Source: Lunularia cruciata (taxonomy: Eukaryota; Streptophyta; Marchantiopsida; Lunulariales; Lunulariaceae). From it: a DNA stretch of 64,000 nucleotides. Below are positions 12,080-23,900 of the stretch, piece by piece. Where the stretch lies: NCBI GenBank assembly GCA_948567375.1, contig OX419756.1, positions 36,780,333-36,844,332 on the forward strand. Direction: 5' to 3'. Below the pieces are notes generated by a model. That model was not told where the DNA came from. It saw only the letters and a list, made by a program, of their open reading frames with translations, and searched no databases. Positions within the stretch are counted from its first letter, which is position 1. Each line of letters opens with the position of its first letter. The translations under genes were made by a program, and so were the position numbers.

Positions 12080-13419
12080 CTCCTACATGGTGATTTGTCA
12101 CACTAGCTCCCTCAATAAACAAAGGTATAGGATATTCCTCTTCTTTCATGTTTTCCTCTTCTTGCTCTCTTAGATTGCATCTATTTATAAAAAATTGTGC
12201 AATATAACACAAATTGAAATCTTGCACAAGAGGTATGAATTATTTCCTTAGTTATTCAAGTGAACCCTCAGCTCCCGTAGAGAATGCCAATATGCTTTTA
12301 GGATACCAATGCAATGTTCATTTAGAGACCAAGTTCAAGCCAGAAAGCAGTTGAAGTACTTCTTTCCCTACATATTTCTTGTTTAGAAGAAGGCACCAGA
12401 TGACTCATTGGCACATGTCCAATATCTTTGAATAAAAACTGATGGCTCTCAACAAACCACATGCTCCAAATTGAGATGTGACCAAAGCTTCAACTTCTTT
12501 AAACATGTCATATCATGACATGATCTAGGCTTTCTTGAGCAAAATCACACACTTCATAAGCCATAGCTAAACACACACTAATCCAAAATTCCATAAAATT
12601 TCACAAATAATACTCAAATTTTAGGAAGCATTTTACCTCCAGCAAAGTGTATAATTTTGCATTTGTCATCGAATATCACCTGACCATTGCTTGAGTAACT
12701 TCCTTTTCTACTAAAGTAAACTTTTCCACCAATGGTAGCTCTTTGTGATAGAGGAAACAATACTATATGTTAGCCCTATACACCTAAGAAATCCATTTTG
12801 AGCAAACATAGATGAAATTCTAACTCTCTCCTCAATCCTTGGCCATTGCACTTTCTTTCTAAGAATGGACAATGTTTCAATGATTACTTGTTTTGTAAAC
12901 CTGGTTATAGACCCTACATTGATTACCCATAAGATCATTTTTGTGGCAACACATGGCCCATCCCCAATATGGACAAATTAATCCAGTGCTAATGCCACTT
13001 GTAACCATACATGTGTTTGGTATCTTCTTGGATCCCTCTTTCTTCTATAAACATCATGCACCTTTAGTAAATTTACTAAAGTGACAAAAGAGTGGAGACT
13101 TGTGACTCCTCACGAGCTATTTGAAAGCAAGATGATCAAGGATAGAGAAGAATTTGTACACAAATTGTAAATTACATGGAGTTTGAACTTTTTCCCTTAA
13201 ATATCTTCTCTCTTGGATAAATCCATACCATTTACAAAGCCTCTTGCTCGTATCCATGTCTTCCTCTTCCTCACTTCATTTCTCTAAATCCAAGGAAATA
13301 TCATCCAACTACTCATCATCCGTCCACTCCTCATCACTATCATCAAATTTTGCTATCTCAAAGTACTTTAACTTTTTCAATTCTTTCTTCAATTGTGTTC
13401 AAGTACTACGGTGAGGCAT
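12080..13419 (-). pseudogene. Decayed ORF with acidic N-terminus
   Basis: An ATG at 13419 (minus strand) opens a frame starting MPHRST that soon hits a stop, followed in the same region by an acidic segment (FDDSDEEWTDDE, about 13380-13300), a glutamate run, then about 1.2 kb of partly continuous but stop-ridden coding-like sequence. I do not recognise the product. Composition and decay resemble the other repeat-derived ORFs in 1-14 kb. Confidence 0.35.
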
Positions 13420-14338
13420 GGTGTGAATTTTTTTGCAGAGAAAGATCAAAGGTTTAGCAAAAAAAAGAACTATTAAATCCTAAGTGCGGGAATTCCAAGG
13501 AGTAGATCATACGAAGGAACAAGAAGTGTCTAGATAATATGCTCAGTCGAAATTGCAAGCCGCAAAATCCACCTAGTAGTGCAAGAATTAGTGGAGAAGG
13601 AGCGGAGGAACTAATGCAGATGGCACAAAAATAATATCCAAATTATTTACCGCTATATTAAAAAAGACCTCCGAACTAGTAAATGATTGGAGAAGGAGCA
13701 AATAAAGAAGGATCCAAAATAATCTTTATCCAAGCTCAAGTAACCTTTGATAAAAATTAAGAACAAGAATGGTATGAGAACTGATAACAACGATAAGAAC
13801 TATGAAATTCAAATTCCTATATGCAATTTGGATTCCGATTTGAATATGCCATTGGGAAACAAGGCCTAACTATCAAATTTGTATATGCCATGGGGGAGCA
13901 AGGAAGAAATAACAAGGGAAGATGAAAAGTTTAGACTTCAAGTTCTTGGATTTCGAGGAAAAGTGACATCTTTCACATAAAGACATATTGAGGAAGTGCG
14001 ACACCTTGCATCTTACTTGAATTTGAATTAATTAATGTCTAATTAATATTTCATGGAAATCCCATAAGGATTTACAGGATCCCATTATACCTCTTTTGTC
14101 TCACCCTTCGTGTTTCATAGGGTCGTCCAATCCTTCGTGTTTTTTAGGCTATCGCCTTTCTCCTATTCTCTCAAGTAGTGTTCTCGCCACTCTCTCACTG
14201 TAGGCTGTAAATAACTGCGGTGAAAGAACAGGCTCGAACTACATCCTCTTCTGGACAGTAATTGGGGAAGGGTTGCAAGTAAACCACGTAACCACAGGCG
14301 CATGATAAGGATAGAATCTGCTGACAGACACACGAAAG

Positions 14339-14700
14339 ATGTTCCAATTCAAACATAAATTTCGTTCTTCTGCTCGAATTCAGTGCCGCAATTCCTTTAC
14401 AAGAGGCGGACCATTGACAATGCAGTCTATGTATTAAATCAGGAAGACTTTGAAAATCTGAAGGTACTCAACCGATCACTTCATGAATGCTGTGAATTCT
14501 GCAGGGAGCGTATTCTGGAATTCTCCAGAAGTGATGGAAACCGAAATTGCCCGCAGACATTTGTTTCCAGCAACGTTTCTGAATTGATTTGTCTATACAG
14601 CTCAGTGCTGGAAGCAGATGAGTGGGGATTTTTGAAGAATTCCCGCTCATCTTCTTTTATAGCAGTGCGTATCTATCTTTGATTGACCTGAACCATTTGG
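14339..14700 (+). other. Unassigned coding-like stretch upstream of the DUF1499 gene
   Basis: One frame is open for about 100 codons with balanced composition (NQEDFENLKVLNRSLHEC...), but it has no ATG near its 5' end; the nearest in another frame (14341) stops after 32 codons. It could be an orphan exon, a gene fragment or chance. It ends 330 bases before the DUF1499 start codon. Confidence 0.2.
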
Positions 14701-15031
14701 GGGCCACGAACGGCGTAGCCATTTGAACTGGAGTGAATGACAGTGAATTACAAGTAGTTGGATTCGTTTGGATTGGATGCCATGAGTTGCAGCACATTTC
14801 TTATATTTTCTGTACTCATGGTAAGCAATTGCTGAAAGGGATTATCTCTTTTGGTTGAATCACTAAGGAGGAAGGTATTAGAAAACAGAGGAAGCGAAGT
14901 GGGAAGAAAATGTTTGACTGCGTACAGTCTCTAGAACACTTGCTTGTCAAATTTGAATTATAAGGTTCATAGATACTGATAATTGAAGTCCTACTTGTGC
15001 TCGCAGAAACGATAAGAGAGAAGGTTCCATC

Positions 15032-17637
15032 ATGTCTACCTCCTCTCCATTGTCCGCTGGTTGTTCATCGTACATCGCCTCCAAGTATTGATCTAATTTT
15101 TCACTGATTATATGAGTCAGTCAGTGTTTTCAAACTAGAAGTTTTTCTGGGGATAAGCTCGATATTGCTCATGGATTTTAGATTTATTTCGTTTGCTTCT
15201 TATCTATTTCTTCACAGAAGATATAAGTCAGTCAGTCAGTGTTGTAAACCTTAGAAGATTGTCCGGAATTCTTCCCGTCTCTATGTAACTCTCAAATGCT
15301 TTCTCCGATGAATCAGAGTGCTACAATTATCAACACGGAAGCACAGCAATTTCTGCGAACCGAATTCTCAACCTGGACTTCTCATTGTCAGCCGACTACC
15401 CGATAAACAATGCAGCTCTTTGAGGACCGAAGAGGTTGTTGATGGAGGCACTGCAGGTAAACGCAGTCGACGGTAAGTTTCAGTGCTCTGTTACTAAAGC
15501 CGCAATTTCACCTAGACCAGTTTCATGGGTATAACATTCATCATTTCTTTTGCTAAAGAAGATTGTGAAAGAGCAGATATTGCCCCTCCATCTGTCTAAA
15601 GAGGAGCTCACATAAATCTGTGCATCAACGTACATCCTTGTGAACTCTTCGAAATTTAATGGTCCCTGAGGACACCAGTAGACCCTGGGGGAGCAATTTT
15701 CGAATCTCTATCTTTATGATTTTGCTAACAGGCGGTGCTCGTGTGGATGTGCCGTTGTCGTTCCCTCGTGACAGAGAACTTATACTGAGATCAAGCAGTG
15801 TTGCTATGTTGGCATTTCTCAACTTCAGGTTTCTGTCCTTGCTTTCCTTTTCTCTGCAGATTCATGTTCCGATTTCAAAATGAAATCAGGCTAGTCCGTA
15901 TAAACTGCTCTTACTGTAGGCAGCTTTGCAGAAGCCATCTAGTTCTTCATCTATCGATCTTTTGGCGGCTATGGGCTCTCACATTATTGCTTGCAGAGCG
16001 GTTGATAGATCGACTCCAGCGCTAGTTACGTTGGTTCCTTTAAATTTTTGTTGGAACTTTGTTGCCCCTATAGCCGTTGATAGTAAAGTCGTGGAAATGG
16101 TTCCTGGAAATGTGTTGCAGAGGAGAAAGACCAGATTATATAGGAGTCCAGAAAAGTGTACCATCTCTGGCTCTATGCCCCGCAACGCCAACTTGTATAT
16201 CTACTGCAGAAGAACTTAACGATCCTGACCACTATGTACCACCCTGGTATATATCATGCATTTCTACACGTTACTTAGATACCCGGTTCAGAAATTCTTT
16301 GTAGCAATGTCTGCTTTTGAGTGACTGTCTGAGAAAGTGCTATTTGCGGATCGTTACACTCAAAGAACACTGTGGCATAACTTGGCATAGGACATACAAT
16401 CCAGAAGATGGGAGGGGAAAAAGGAAGCCTGCATCCCAGGAGAAGGCAATGCAAGAGCTGATTGATGTGGTAAGCAGCGAACTAAATGGCTGAATACCAG
16501 GTGAAGCCTAAATTGGGCGAAAAAGTTTTGCTCTTCATGGATAGCTGAATGTCTAATCACTAGCAAAGCTTAGAATTTCACTGAGATCTTTCCGAGATAC
16601 TACTCTAGATCACAGCTTCTGAGCTACGTTCGATCATAAGAATTCAGCTGTCAGAGTCCGACAGAACGATATCAGAGGAAGACGCTGCAACGAAGCGCAG
16701 AGGAGCTATACGATGTTTTATTTTCTTACATTTGATGGTTTAGGGTCTTATAAAAGTTAATTTCTATGGAGCTGATGGTAAATAAAAGTGACCAAAGTGA
16801 TCTTCTTTTGTATCAGGTTGAAAACACGAAGCCTGACAATTATACCGCGCGGATAGTGAAGAAAACGGATGACTATCTTTACGTTGAATATGAGAGTCCC
16901 TTCTTAAAGGTTGTCTGTTGAACATGATTTACTCCCACTTGGTTGGACCTCTGTGACATATTTTCTGTCCTCAAGGTGCGAATAGTTTGCGCACTAAGCA
17001 AAGTTCCGGTTCTCTTCTGATATACATCTCTACTCATTTCATGAGTTAAGTCAGTAACTGCTCCTATTGCTAGTAATGCCTGGTGCAGATTATCTTGCTT
17101 GCATTATTTTGAAAGGACCTACCTGATTAATTGATTGATGGTTGCAGTTTATCGATGATGTGGAGTTCTGGTTTCCACCGGGAAACAGATCCATTTGCGA
17201 ATATCGATCAGCTTCCAGGGTAGGGAACCAAGATTTCAACGCCAACCGCAAAAGAATCAAGGTTAGTAGACACCAAAACGCACAAATGCTGAAATCCTTG
17301 TAAGTCATGTCAACTCAGAACATCATTTTAAGTTTTCTCCACATATGAGAGTTGAAGTAGTGTCGTAAGACCGACATATCTTTTCTCCCTTCTTCTTCTT
17401 GTCACGAAATGTACTCTACTACATCTGTGTGACCGACGTGTCTAACGAAGGAAGCATGTCTTCGAAGGACACTGAACGCAGCCCCTGAATTCCCATCCGG
17501 TCTAGGATCTCATAGAAAACTTGGTAGATGTTGTGCAACTCCCCAGCACGCTGATATTCTTGAGTTCACGTTGTTTTTCTCTGCAGGCCCTACGTCAAGC
17601 CTTGGAAAAGAAGGGATGGAGGTCTGTTGGTTACTAG
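15032..17637 (+). CDS. DUF1499 domain protein, probably plastid-targeted
   Basis: Nine exons give 277 residues: 15032-15084, 15317-15456, 15732-15828, 15920-16000, 16121-16246, 16391-16469, 16817-16909, 17148-17261, 17587-17637. All junctions are GT-AG and in frame; exon 4 is the least certain. Residues 1-75 are serine-rich and low in acid, like a chloroplast transit peptide, followed by hydrophobic stretches around 85-120. The DUF1499 domain fills about 125-277 with LALCPATPTCISTAEE (140-155), DDVEFWFPPG (226-235), RSASRVG (243-249) and a final NRKRIK plus ALRQALEKKGW. This family is found in cyanobacteria, other bacteria and plastids; its biochemical role is not established. It may sit in or face the thylakoid lumen, which is inference. 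The gene has no close partner; repeats lie upstream and about 3.3 kb of apparently non-coding DNA lies downstream. Confidence 0.85.
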
Positions 17638-19156
17638 TAGATGCAGGAACCTTCTCAGGAGCTCGGTCTCCCAGTCATTGTTGTCTTCAAATTAGATCAT
17701 TCACTCTGAGACTCGCATGTTAACAGGCGGTGTAAGAACGTGAGAACGTTGCTGATGATTACCCAGAAATCATAGAACATAGCTGGAACCCACGGGACGT
17801 GTTGGGATAGAAGCTCCACACATCAAACCCAAGAATTTGTAACTTCTCCACTTAGTACCCAAAAGGAGTGTCAAATTCCGAAAGCTGTCAATAATCCGCC
17901 TCTAGCTTCTACTCTGCTAATGGATAACTTTGTATTGAGTCTATGTACAGCTTAAAGGGCTTCAAACCTCGCAACCACTTCTGAGGAGCTTTTCAAACAT
18001 CCCCAGTATTTCCTTCTCCAGTGATTAAGTCTCTATTCCTTTTCACATGCAAGGCTTTAGAGCTTTAAGCGGAAGGACGTACAAAAGATAAGATTCGATT
18101 GCTGATGGCACACCGTGAACAACAACCTGCTAGTCTGCTATCTCTTATAATGATGTGACTGCCAGAAAGGAAATAGAACACAGGCTGGTTGCGCAGTTAC
18201 TCCTCTGGCTGTTGCTAGCTGAGCAAAATTCACGCCTGAAGGTGTACCATTTTTCTCCGGATTCATCTGGGAAGTGGACGTGCCGGGAAAAAACTCTAAT
18301 TACCTTGAAGCAAGTTAATCAATCAAAAACGGAATCGTTATGAGTTATACGTTATGAGTTATGAGCAGGTCTAATGAGAGAATGTGACGCCAGAATCAAA
18401 GTATCTGACAACTGAGACTCTATCTCGTCTGAGAGGGGCCAATGTGAGGTGAGGAATATATTGGTGGAGGAATACCTACTGCAGCGTGACGAATCCCACA
18501 GCACAACAACAGCAACCCTGAATGTCGGAACAACTTCCAATTGAGGGGAGTAAGTTGTTATAATGGCCAGTTCTTTCTGTTTCACCTGATGATTTTGCCC
18601 TTGACCAGGATTCGTTGATGGTCCCTTGTCTGTTAACGGCTGAATCAACTTGCCAACCACCTAAAGTAAGAGGAAGCACAATCCGTGGGGTGAGAGACCA
18701 CATTTCTCAGCAGTAGAAAGAAGTTGGGAGTAGATTTGTTTTAAAAGGTGCAATGCAATTTTCTAAAGCTGGTCCATCTATCCGTCTCAACTACCCTGCA
18801 GGGATCAGTACAGCAGGCAAGAGGCAATGGCGGTTACAGTACTTGCTCACGACTGCACATGAATGGGTCGGTCCTTCCTTGTCCCCACCACTCCAAGACC
18901 CCACCCCAAGACGAACGCCTCTTTGTCATCACTGAATATCTGTCGGAGTACTTGTACATGCCAGCTCCCGTTTTCTCAGACTCTGACAGTGGACATCTTT
19001 AGCAGTTGTTGTTGTCAGCGCTTCTCCGTGCAGTTTCACCAAATTCAGCAGTTCCTATCACAGAGGTGTCTAGTTTAAGACATCAGTTCCTTTGGTGCCT
19101 CGTACATAGCAAGAAGTGTGTTACTCCTTTCCCATAGATATAGTATAAAATCAAGA

Positions 19157-19247
19157 ACACTGGGATTAGTTTGGACGCACTTAGCTGTAGAGGCAGGCAA
19201 GGGAGGGGCTTCCTCAACAGCCAAGTGCGTCCAAACCAATTAAGTGT
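19157..19247. repeat. Imperfect foldback, arms about 30 bases
   Basis: Left arm 19157-19186 (contains GTTTGGACGCACTTAGCTG) is complementary to right arm 19218-19247 (contains CAGCCAAGTGCGTCCAAAC) with few mismatches, around a purine-rich loop of about 31 bases. It could be a small MITE-like or hairpin-forming element. Confidence 0.6.
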
Positions 19248-20215
19248 CCTTAATTTTTCATGGACGCTCCATCAGATACATTATAATTTAGGAAACTGAC
19301 TTTCCTGGATGTCCATCGATGGACATCGACTGACTGTTGAGAGTCGCCGCCATTCCGAGCCAAGAGATGAGGAAGATGACCAGATACATACTCGGCTACT
19401 TACAATATTGTGTTTTCCGATGTTGGAGGCTGCGTTACATACGCCCGTAATTACCTTCCACTTACAATATTAACAGCTCTCGTCCAGACAAGGGAAGGGC
19501 CCTACGATAGTCACTCTTTCCAAGTCCACCGAAAGTATATATAGATCACTACAGAGTGGAGATCATGGCATAAAGGTCCTGAGGATGCGATCTTTCCTTC
19601 ACCACTGTCTTGTCCTGTTTAGCATAAGTAAAACCCGTCTGTGTAGCATCAGCATCTGCCCACCAAAAAGTCAAGGTGTGCAAATAAACACGCCAAAATG
19701 TATCCATCAATCCTGAGATTGGGTTTGGGAACTGAAGTGTTTTAGTAATTTGAAGCATAAGATAGCATAACAGAAATGGCAACGAAAAAATATTCACTAC
19801 AGTACGGCCTAATGTCCTTAAGCGTAGCTGTGATGAAATGCAACCGCCAGCCAGCGCTGATGATAAGTTGGCATCTCGGATTGATGGTACTTTCGGCACA
19901 TATTTTACACCTTGTATCGGGGAGAAACAGGAAGGAAGAAGGTGGGGTATTGACTGGTGGGTCTGGCTTTGCATAGGACTCAAGCCGGACAATTCATTTC
20001 CGCTTTTAGTTGGCATGTGAAGCGAAGAAGGCTTTTGCTGTGGGCGGATGGGTTGTCATGTCCTACGTACTACCGATTCCGACCTCATCGTCCTGGACTT
20101 TCGTGCCGTCGCACTTTAGTTGTTCTTGAGCTTCAAGACAAGTTGTTTGGGGTTTGGAGTTTGTGGGTGAACTTAGCTGAGGTTTGGGTTGTGGTTTGCT
20201 CAACAGAAGGAAGAG

Positions 20216-20216
20216 A

Positions 20217-20253
<37 letters not shown>

Positions 20254-20254
20254 G
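20216..20254 (+). repeat. GA microsatellite
   Basis: About 40 bases of GA dinucleotides broken by a few AAG, about 720 bases upstream of the TPR-MBL start codon. Position fits a promoter or 5' UTR GAGA-type tract, which in plants can bind BBR/BPC factors; the function here is inference. Confidence 0.7.
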
Positions 20255-20971
20255 GTGACTTTACTGGACTGGACTGCACTGGAGAGGTGAGGAAAAACTA
20301 CACTACCTCATTTGATTGATTGATTCATCGCTCCATCGCTTGTGTCTTGCTCATCGAGAAGGAAAGGGGGATCCTTTGGTATCTCCCTCCTGTGTTTCGT
20401 GCGTAGTATTGTGTATTTTTGTTTACATTGGGTGTTTGAGGCAAAGGTCGGCCGATGCGGCTACGGTGATTTGATTGGGTTGTCGAGCAAGAAGGTGCTG
20501 TTTCTGCACCTCCGTGAAAGAAGACATAATTGGCATTCTGATGCCAATTGCAGTTGTTGAACTTTTACCAATCGGAGAAATACTCGGCGTTGCTCTGTTC
20601 TCCTGCAGTTATCAATTCCTTGTCCTCCAGTTCCGAACGCGTAGTACATGTCTCAATTGGCTCAACAATCTGTCTATGATGGGATCTCTTTCAGTTTTAC
20701 CGTCCCAAAGACCACACAGATAGAAGTGGTTATTCATAATTGCCAATTTTAGGAAGTGGCTGGAACATGGGTCGCTTGGATCGACGATTTTCAGGAGTTT
20801 TCACGGTCAAAAGTCGAAATGTTCAGTTATTTGAGCAGCGAGGTTTTTTGGGTCTCCGATCAATGAGTGATTGTTGATGTAATCCAGTGCCATAAGTCAG
20901 TCCTTGGCTCTTGACGACCACGGTGTGCAATTGTGCTGTAGGTGCATTTGATTCTTAAACGCGGGGCGACC

Positions 20972-23900
20972 ATGGACGCTCTTAAAGTTGCAGGAAATGA
21001 CGCAGTGCGACAAGGCGACTATACAACCGCTCTCGACAGCTATCAGCGAGCATTATCAGCAGCCGATGAAAGCACTTCTCCCGACGAGATCGCAGCCTTG
21101 CACAGCAACTGCTCCTTCGCTCATCTAAAGCTAGGCCAGCTTCAGGAGGTTTAAATTCTCCTCCAAATATTTAGTCAGAGTTCATGCTTACGATTGTGCA
21201 TGTACGCGCGGAACATATCGATTCTTTCAGATTTTCTTATCCTTCTTCTAGATAGCATTATCTGGAGGAAAATTCACTGGGCTCTGAATCGAACCCTCTC
21301 TGTGCATCCTCCCCTCTGGTTATATGTCGTTGTGGTCGACGCTAGCGTGGATCTAGACCTTACAATTGCGTAGACTATCAAAAGGGGAGTTTGTCCCTTG
21401 GCTACGTCCTATCCGTTGCTAGATCATACTTCTCCATGTCGAAGTAAGGTGGAGTTTGTTAGCTGCAAGGTTTATTGGACTTTTAGTGGCCGCAACATTC
21501 ACTTAATGCAAGGTCATTTTGCGGCCCATGTGCAGGCTCTTCAAGAAGCAAACAAAGCTGTCGCTGCAAAGAGCGATTGGAGCAAGGTGAGATTCACTGT
21601 CTTCAAACCATCAAGTCTCAAAGTCACACGCTGGTCTGACTCTTATGGATCCTCTGTTATGAACTGGGTGTGGTGCAGAGAGCATCCTGCAAAGGGCCAC
21701 GTCTTTTAGCATATTAACTAAGACACGGATTGGCTAAAACAACATCAGACTGGAACATATCAAGAATTACAGAAAGTTTGTGCACTCACGTAAAAACTCC
21801 TCTTGCTAATTCTCTTCTAATTTAAGAGGACTTTTTCTTTCTCTAAATTGGACTCCGACGTAACTTTTTCTCTTCTATCATTACATCTCCTTTGTAAGAT
21901 TGCAAATTCTTGTAGTTTAGTTTATTCTTATCACGACATAATTCATCTGTAGAAGGATCCAGCTCGCTGAACCCTCGTGCTAGTTCCAAGTCGCAACTCC
22001 TCAGCCTCTGCAATAACAATGCTGACAACTCTAAATTTCTCATTGTAGTCATTCTTCTCACTCAGAGCGGCCAAACGAGTCGAAGTACTTAGAAACTCAC
22101 AAAAATGGTTGTTGGCAGGGCCACTTCAGATTGGGAGAAGCACACTTTGCTCTGCGTGACTACTCAAGTGCAGCAGATAACTATGCAAAGGCTTCAGAAT
22201 TGGTAAGGAAATCACAAGGCCATATCGTTACGCAATAAGAAGCACAGAATCTAACGTGCGGTGAAGCTCTGAAGACCCTAAGCTGAGGCATCGGTCTAAT
22301 ACTGGGATATGTCTCACGTACTACTCCAGAACTGAACAATATACTTCAGTAAACAGCTGGATAACCCGTTCCCAGAACGGCTTCTGTTCTCGTATACCAA
22401 TATACTTCAGTAAACAGGAAACTGTCTGTAGACTGCTCGGAAAAAATATTGTCCATTTCCGACGGGCAACCTAGTTACTCAGTCCAGGGCCACGATGTAG
22501 TTTCTTTCTGAGTTACGATTTCCCATCCTTCAGGCACCTGACGATGCCACCATCAAGAAGCGGCTTGCTTTGGCGACAGAGGCTATGGATGGATTCTACT
22601 TCCGTCAGGTAAAGTCATTACCCAATTGCATGTACTAGATCCACTGGATACGCTGGCTGCTCTTGAGGTGTTCTTCTCTTGCAAAAGTTGTTCCAGTGCC
22701 TGATGAACATTTTGTGTGTTCCAAATTGGTCAAGATGTTTAGCAGACAAGGTTCGAAGATCCACATTGACATCAAACTTCCGTTTGACTCATTTTTCTAC
22801 TAGACCTTGTGACATAATCTGTTGTTCTCTGGTGCCGTGCATTTGTACATGTGGGTGTGGTAGATGTCAAATTATTAGCAAACTCCGACATCTTCTAGAA
22901 GAGTCATAAATCTGATCATGGCCTGTGACATGGTGATGGTTTGATTGCAGCTACTTCCAGCGAGAGATGTGTGTTTGTCACCCTCTAATATCATCGAAAG
23001 ACAGGTCTGCCTCCGCGATCACTCGTTGTTGGTTCTTTACTTTTGCATTCCCTAGTCGATAGAACGAGTCCGACAAGCAGGCAAATCCCTTTCAGTCTGG
23101 ACCTCTCTTAGAGGTCCAGTTATAAACGACCAGAACATGGTCTATTCTGAGTACATTTTCACTAAACTGCAAGTATAATCTTGGGTTATTTGTTGCTGCC
23201 AAACGTAGTGTATGTCTGAATATGGGGTTTCACCTGTCTCCCTGCCATCAAATCAGATTTTCAGCAGTGCTGAACAGATGCAGAATTACATTTACCTTAT
23301 TGGTGATGCGAGGACCCGTGAATGCGTGGTCGTAGATGCAGCTTGGGACGTTAAGGTGATGAACCAAATCACATTCTTTTGGAATTGCATAGAAGCATTT
23401 ATATGTCCAAGAACTTTTTCATGTCTTGAGTTTGGCCTTGAATGTGAATCGACATCTTGCTGAGCTGTTATACAAGTACTGACTAACGAAGCCTCATAAG
23501 GCGGGCCTATATAAATTTACTTGGGTAAAATATCCGTCACTAGATTTATCAGGAGTTCTATACGAGGTAGGACAACTTCGTTCAAGTATATTCTATTACA
23601 CCTTGTGCAAACTACTGCTCTTCTTCTGTTGAGGAGCCTGATGATCGTCAGTAAAAGGATAGAGTCGATAATCATTGAGTAATTACCAATATCTCAACGT
23701 CTCTCTGTTTAACTCTTCTCAAAGGTTGTATTACATCCTATAGAATTTGTTACCAGAACTATAGCTTGAGGCCAACACCTTCATTTCATACGTGTCCAAA
23801 TAGAGCCTGTTCACGTTCCGGCTTAAATTTATCATCTTGGTATTCTGTTTCGTATGAATCTCATGGCAAATTGCTCTTGGAACGAATGCAATTTAGTGGA

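Larger units (their letters stand above)
17638..20971. other. Intergenic region, promoter side of the TPR-MBL gene
   Basis: No gene is convincing here. A 155-codon open frame on the minus strand (19549-20016) has mixed composition, no recognisable domain and no splice support. The stretch holds the foldback at 19157-19247, the GA tract at 20216-20254 and probably the promoter and 5' UTR of the gene starting at 20972. A plausible 5' UTR acceptor, GTGCTGTAG, ends at 20940. Confidence 0.5.

Noticed and set aside
19549..20016. 155-codon minus-strand frame as a gene
   Set aside because: No recognisable family, and it overlaps the likely promoter side of the TPR-MBL gene. It cannot be excluded but is not supported.
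23209..23256. Upstream start of TPR-MBL exon 6 at 23209
   Set aside because: It adds a 16-residue insert between ERQ and the conserved IFSSAEQMQN; the acceptor at 23256 follows a better pyrimidine tract. Kept only as an alternative.
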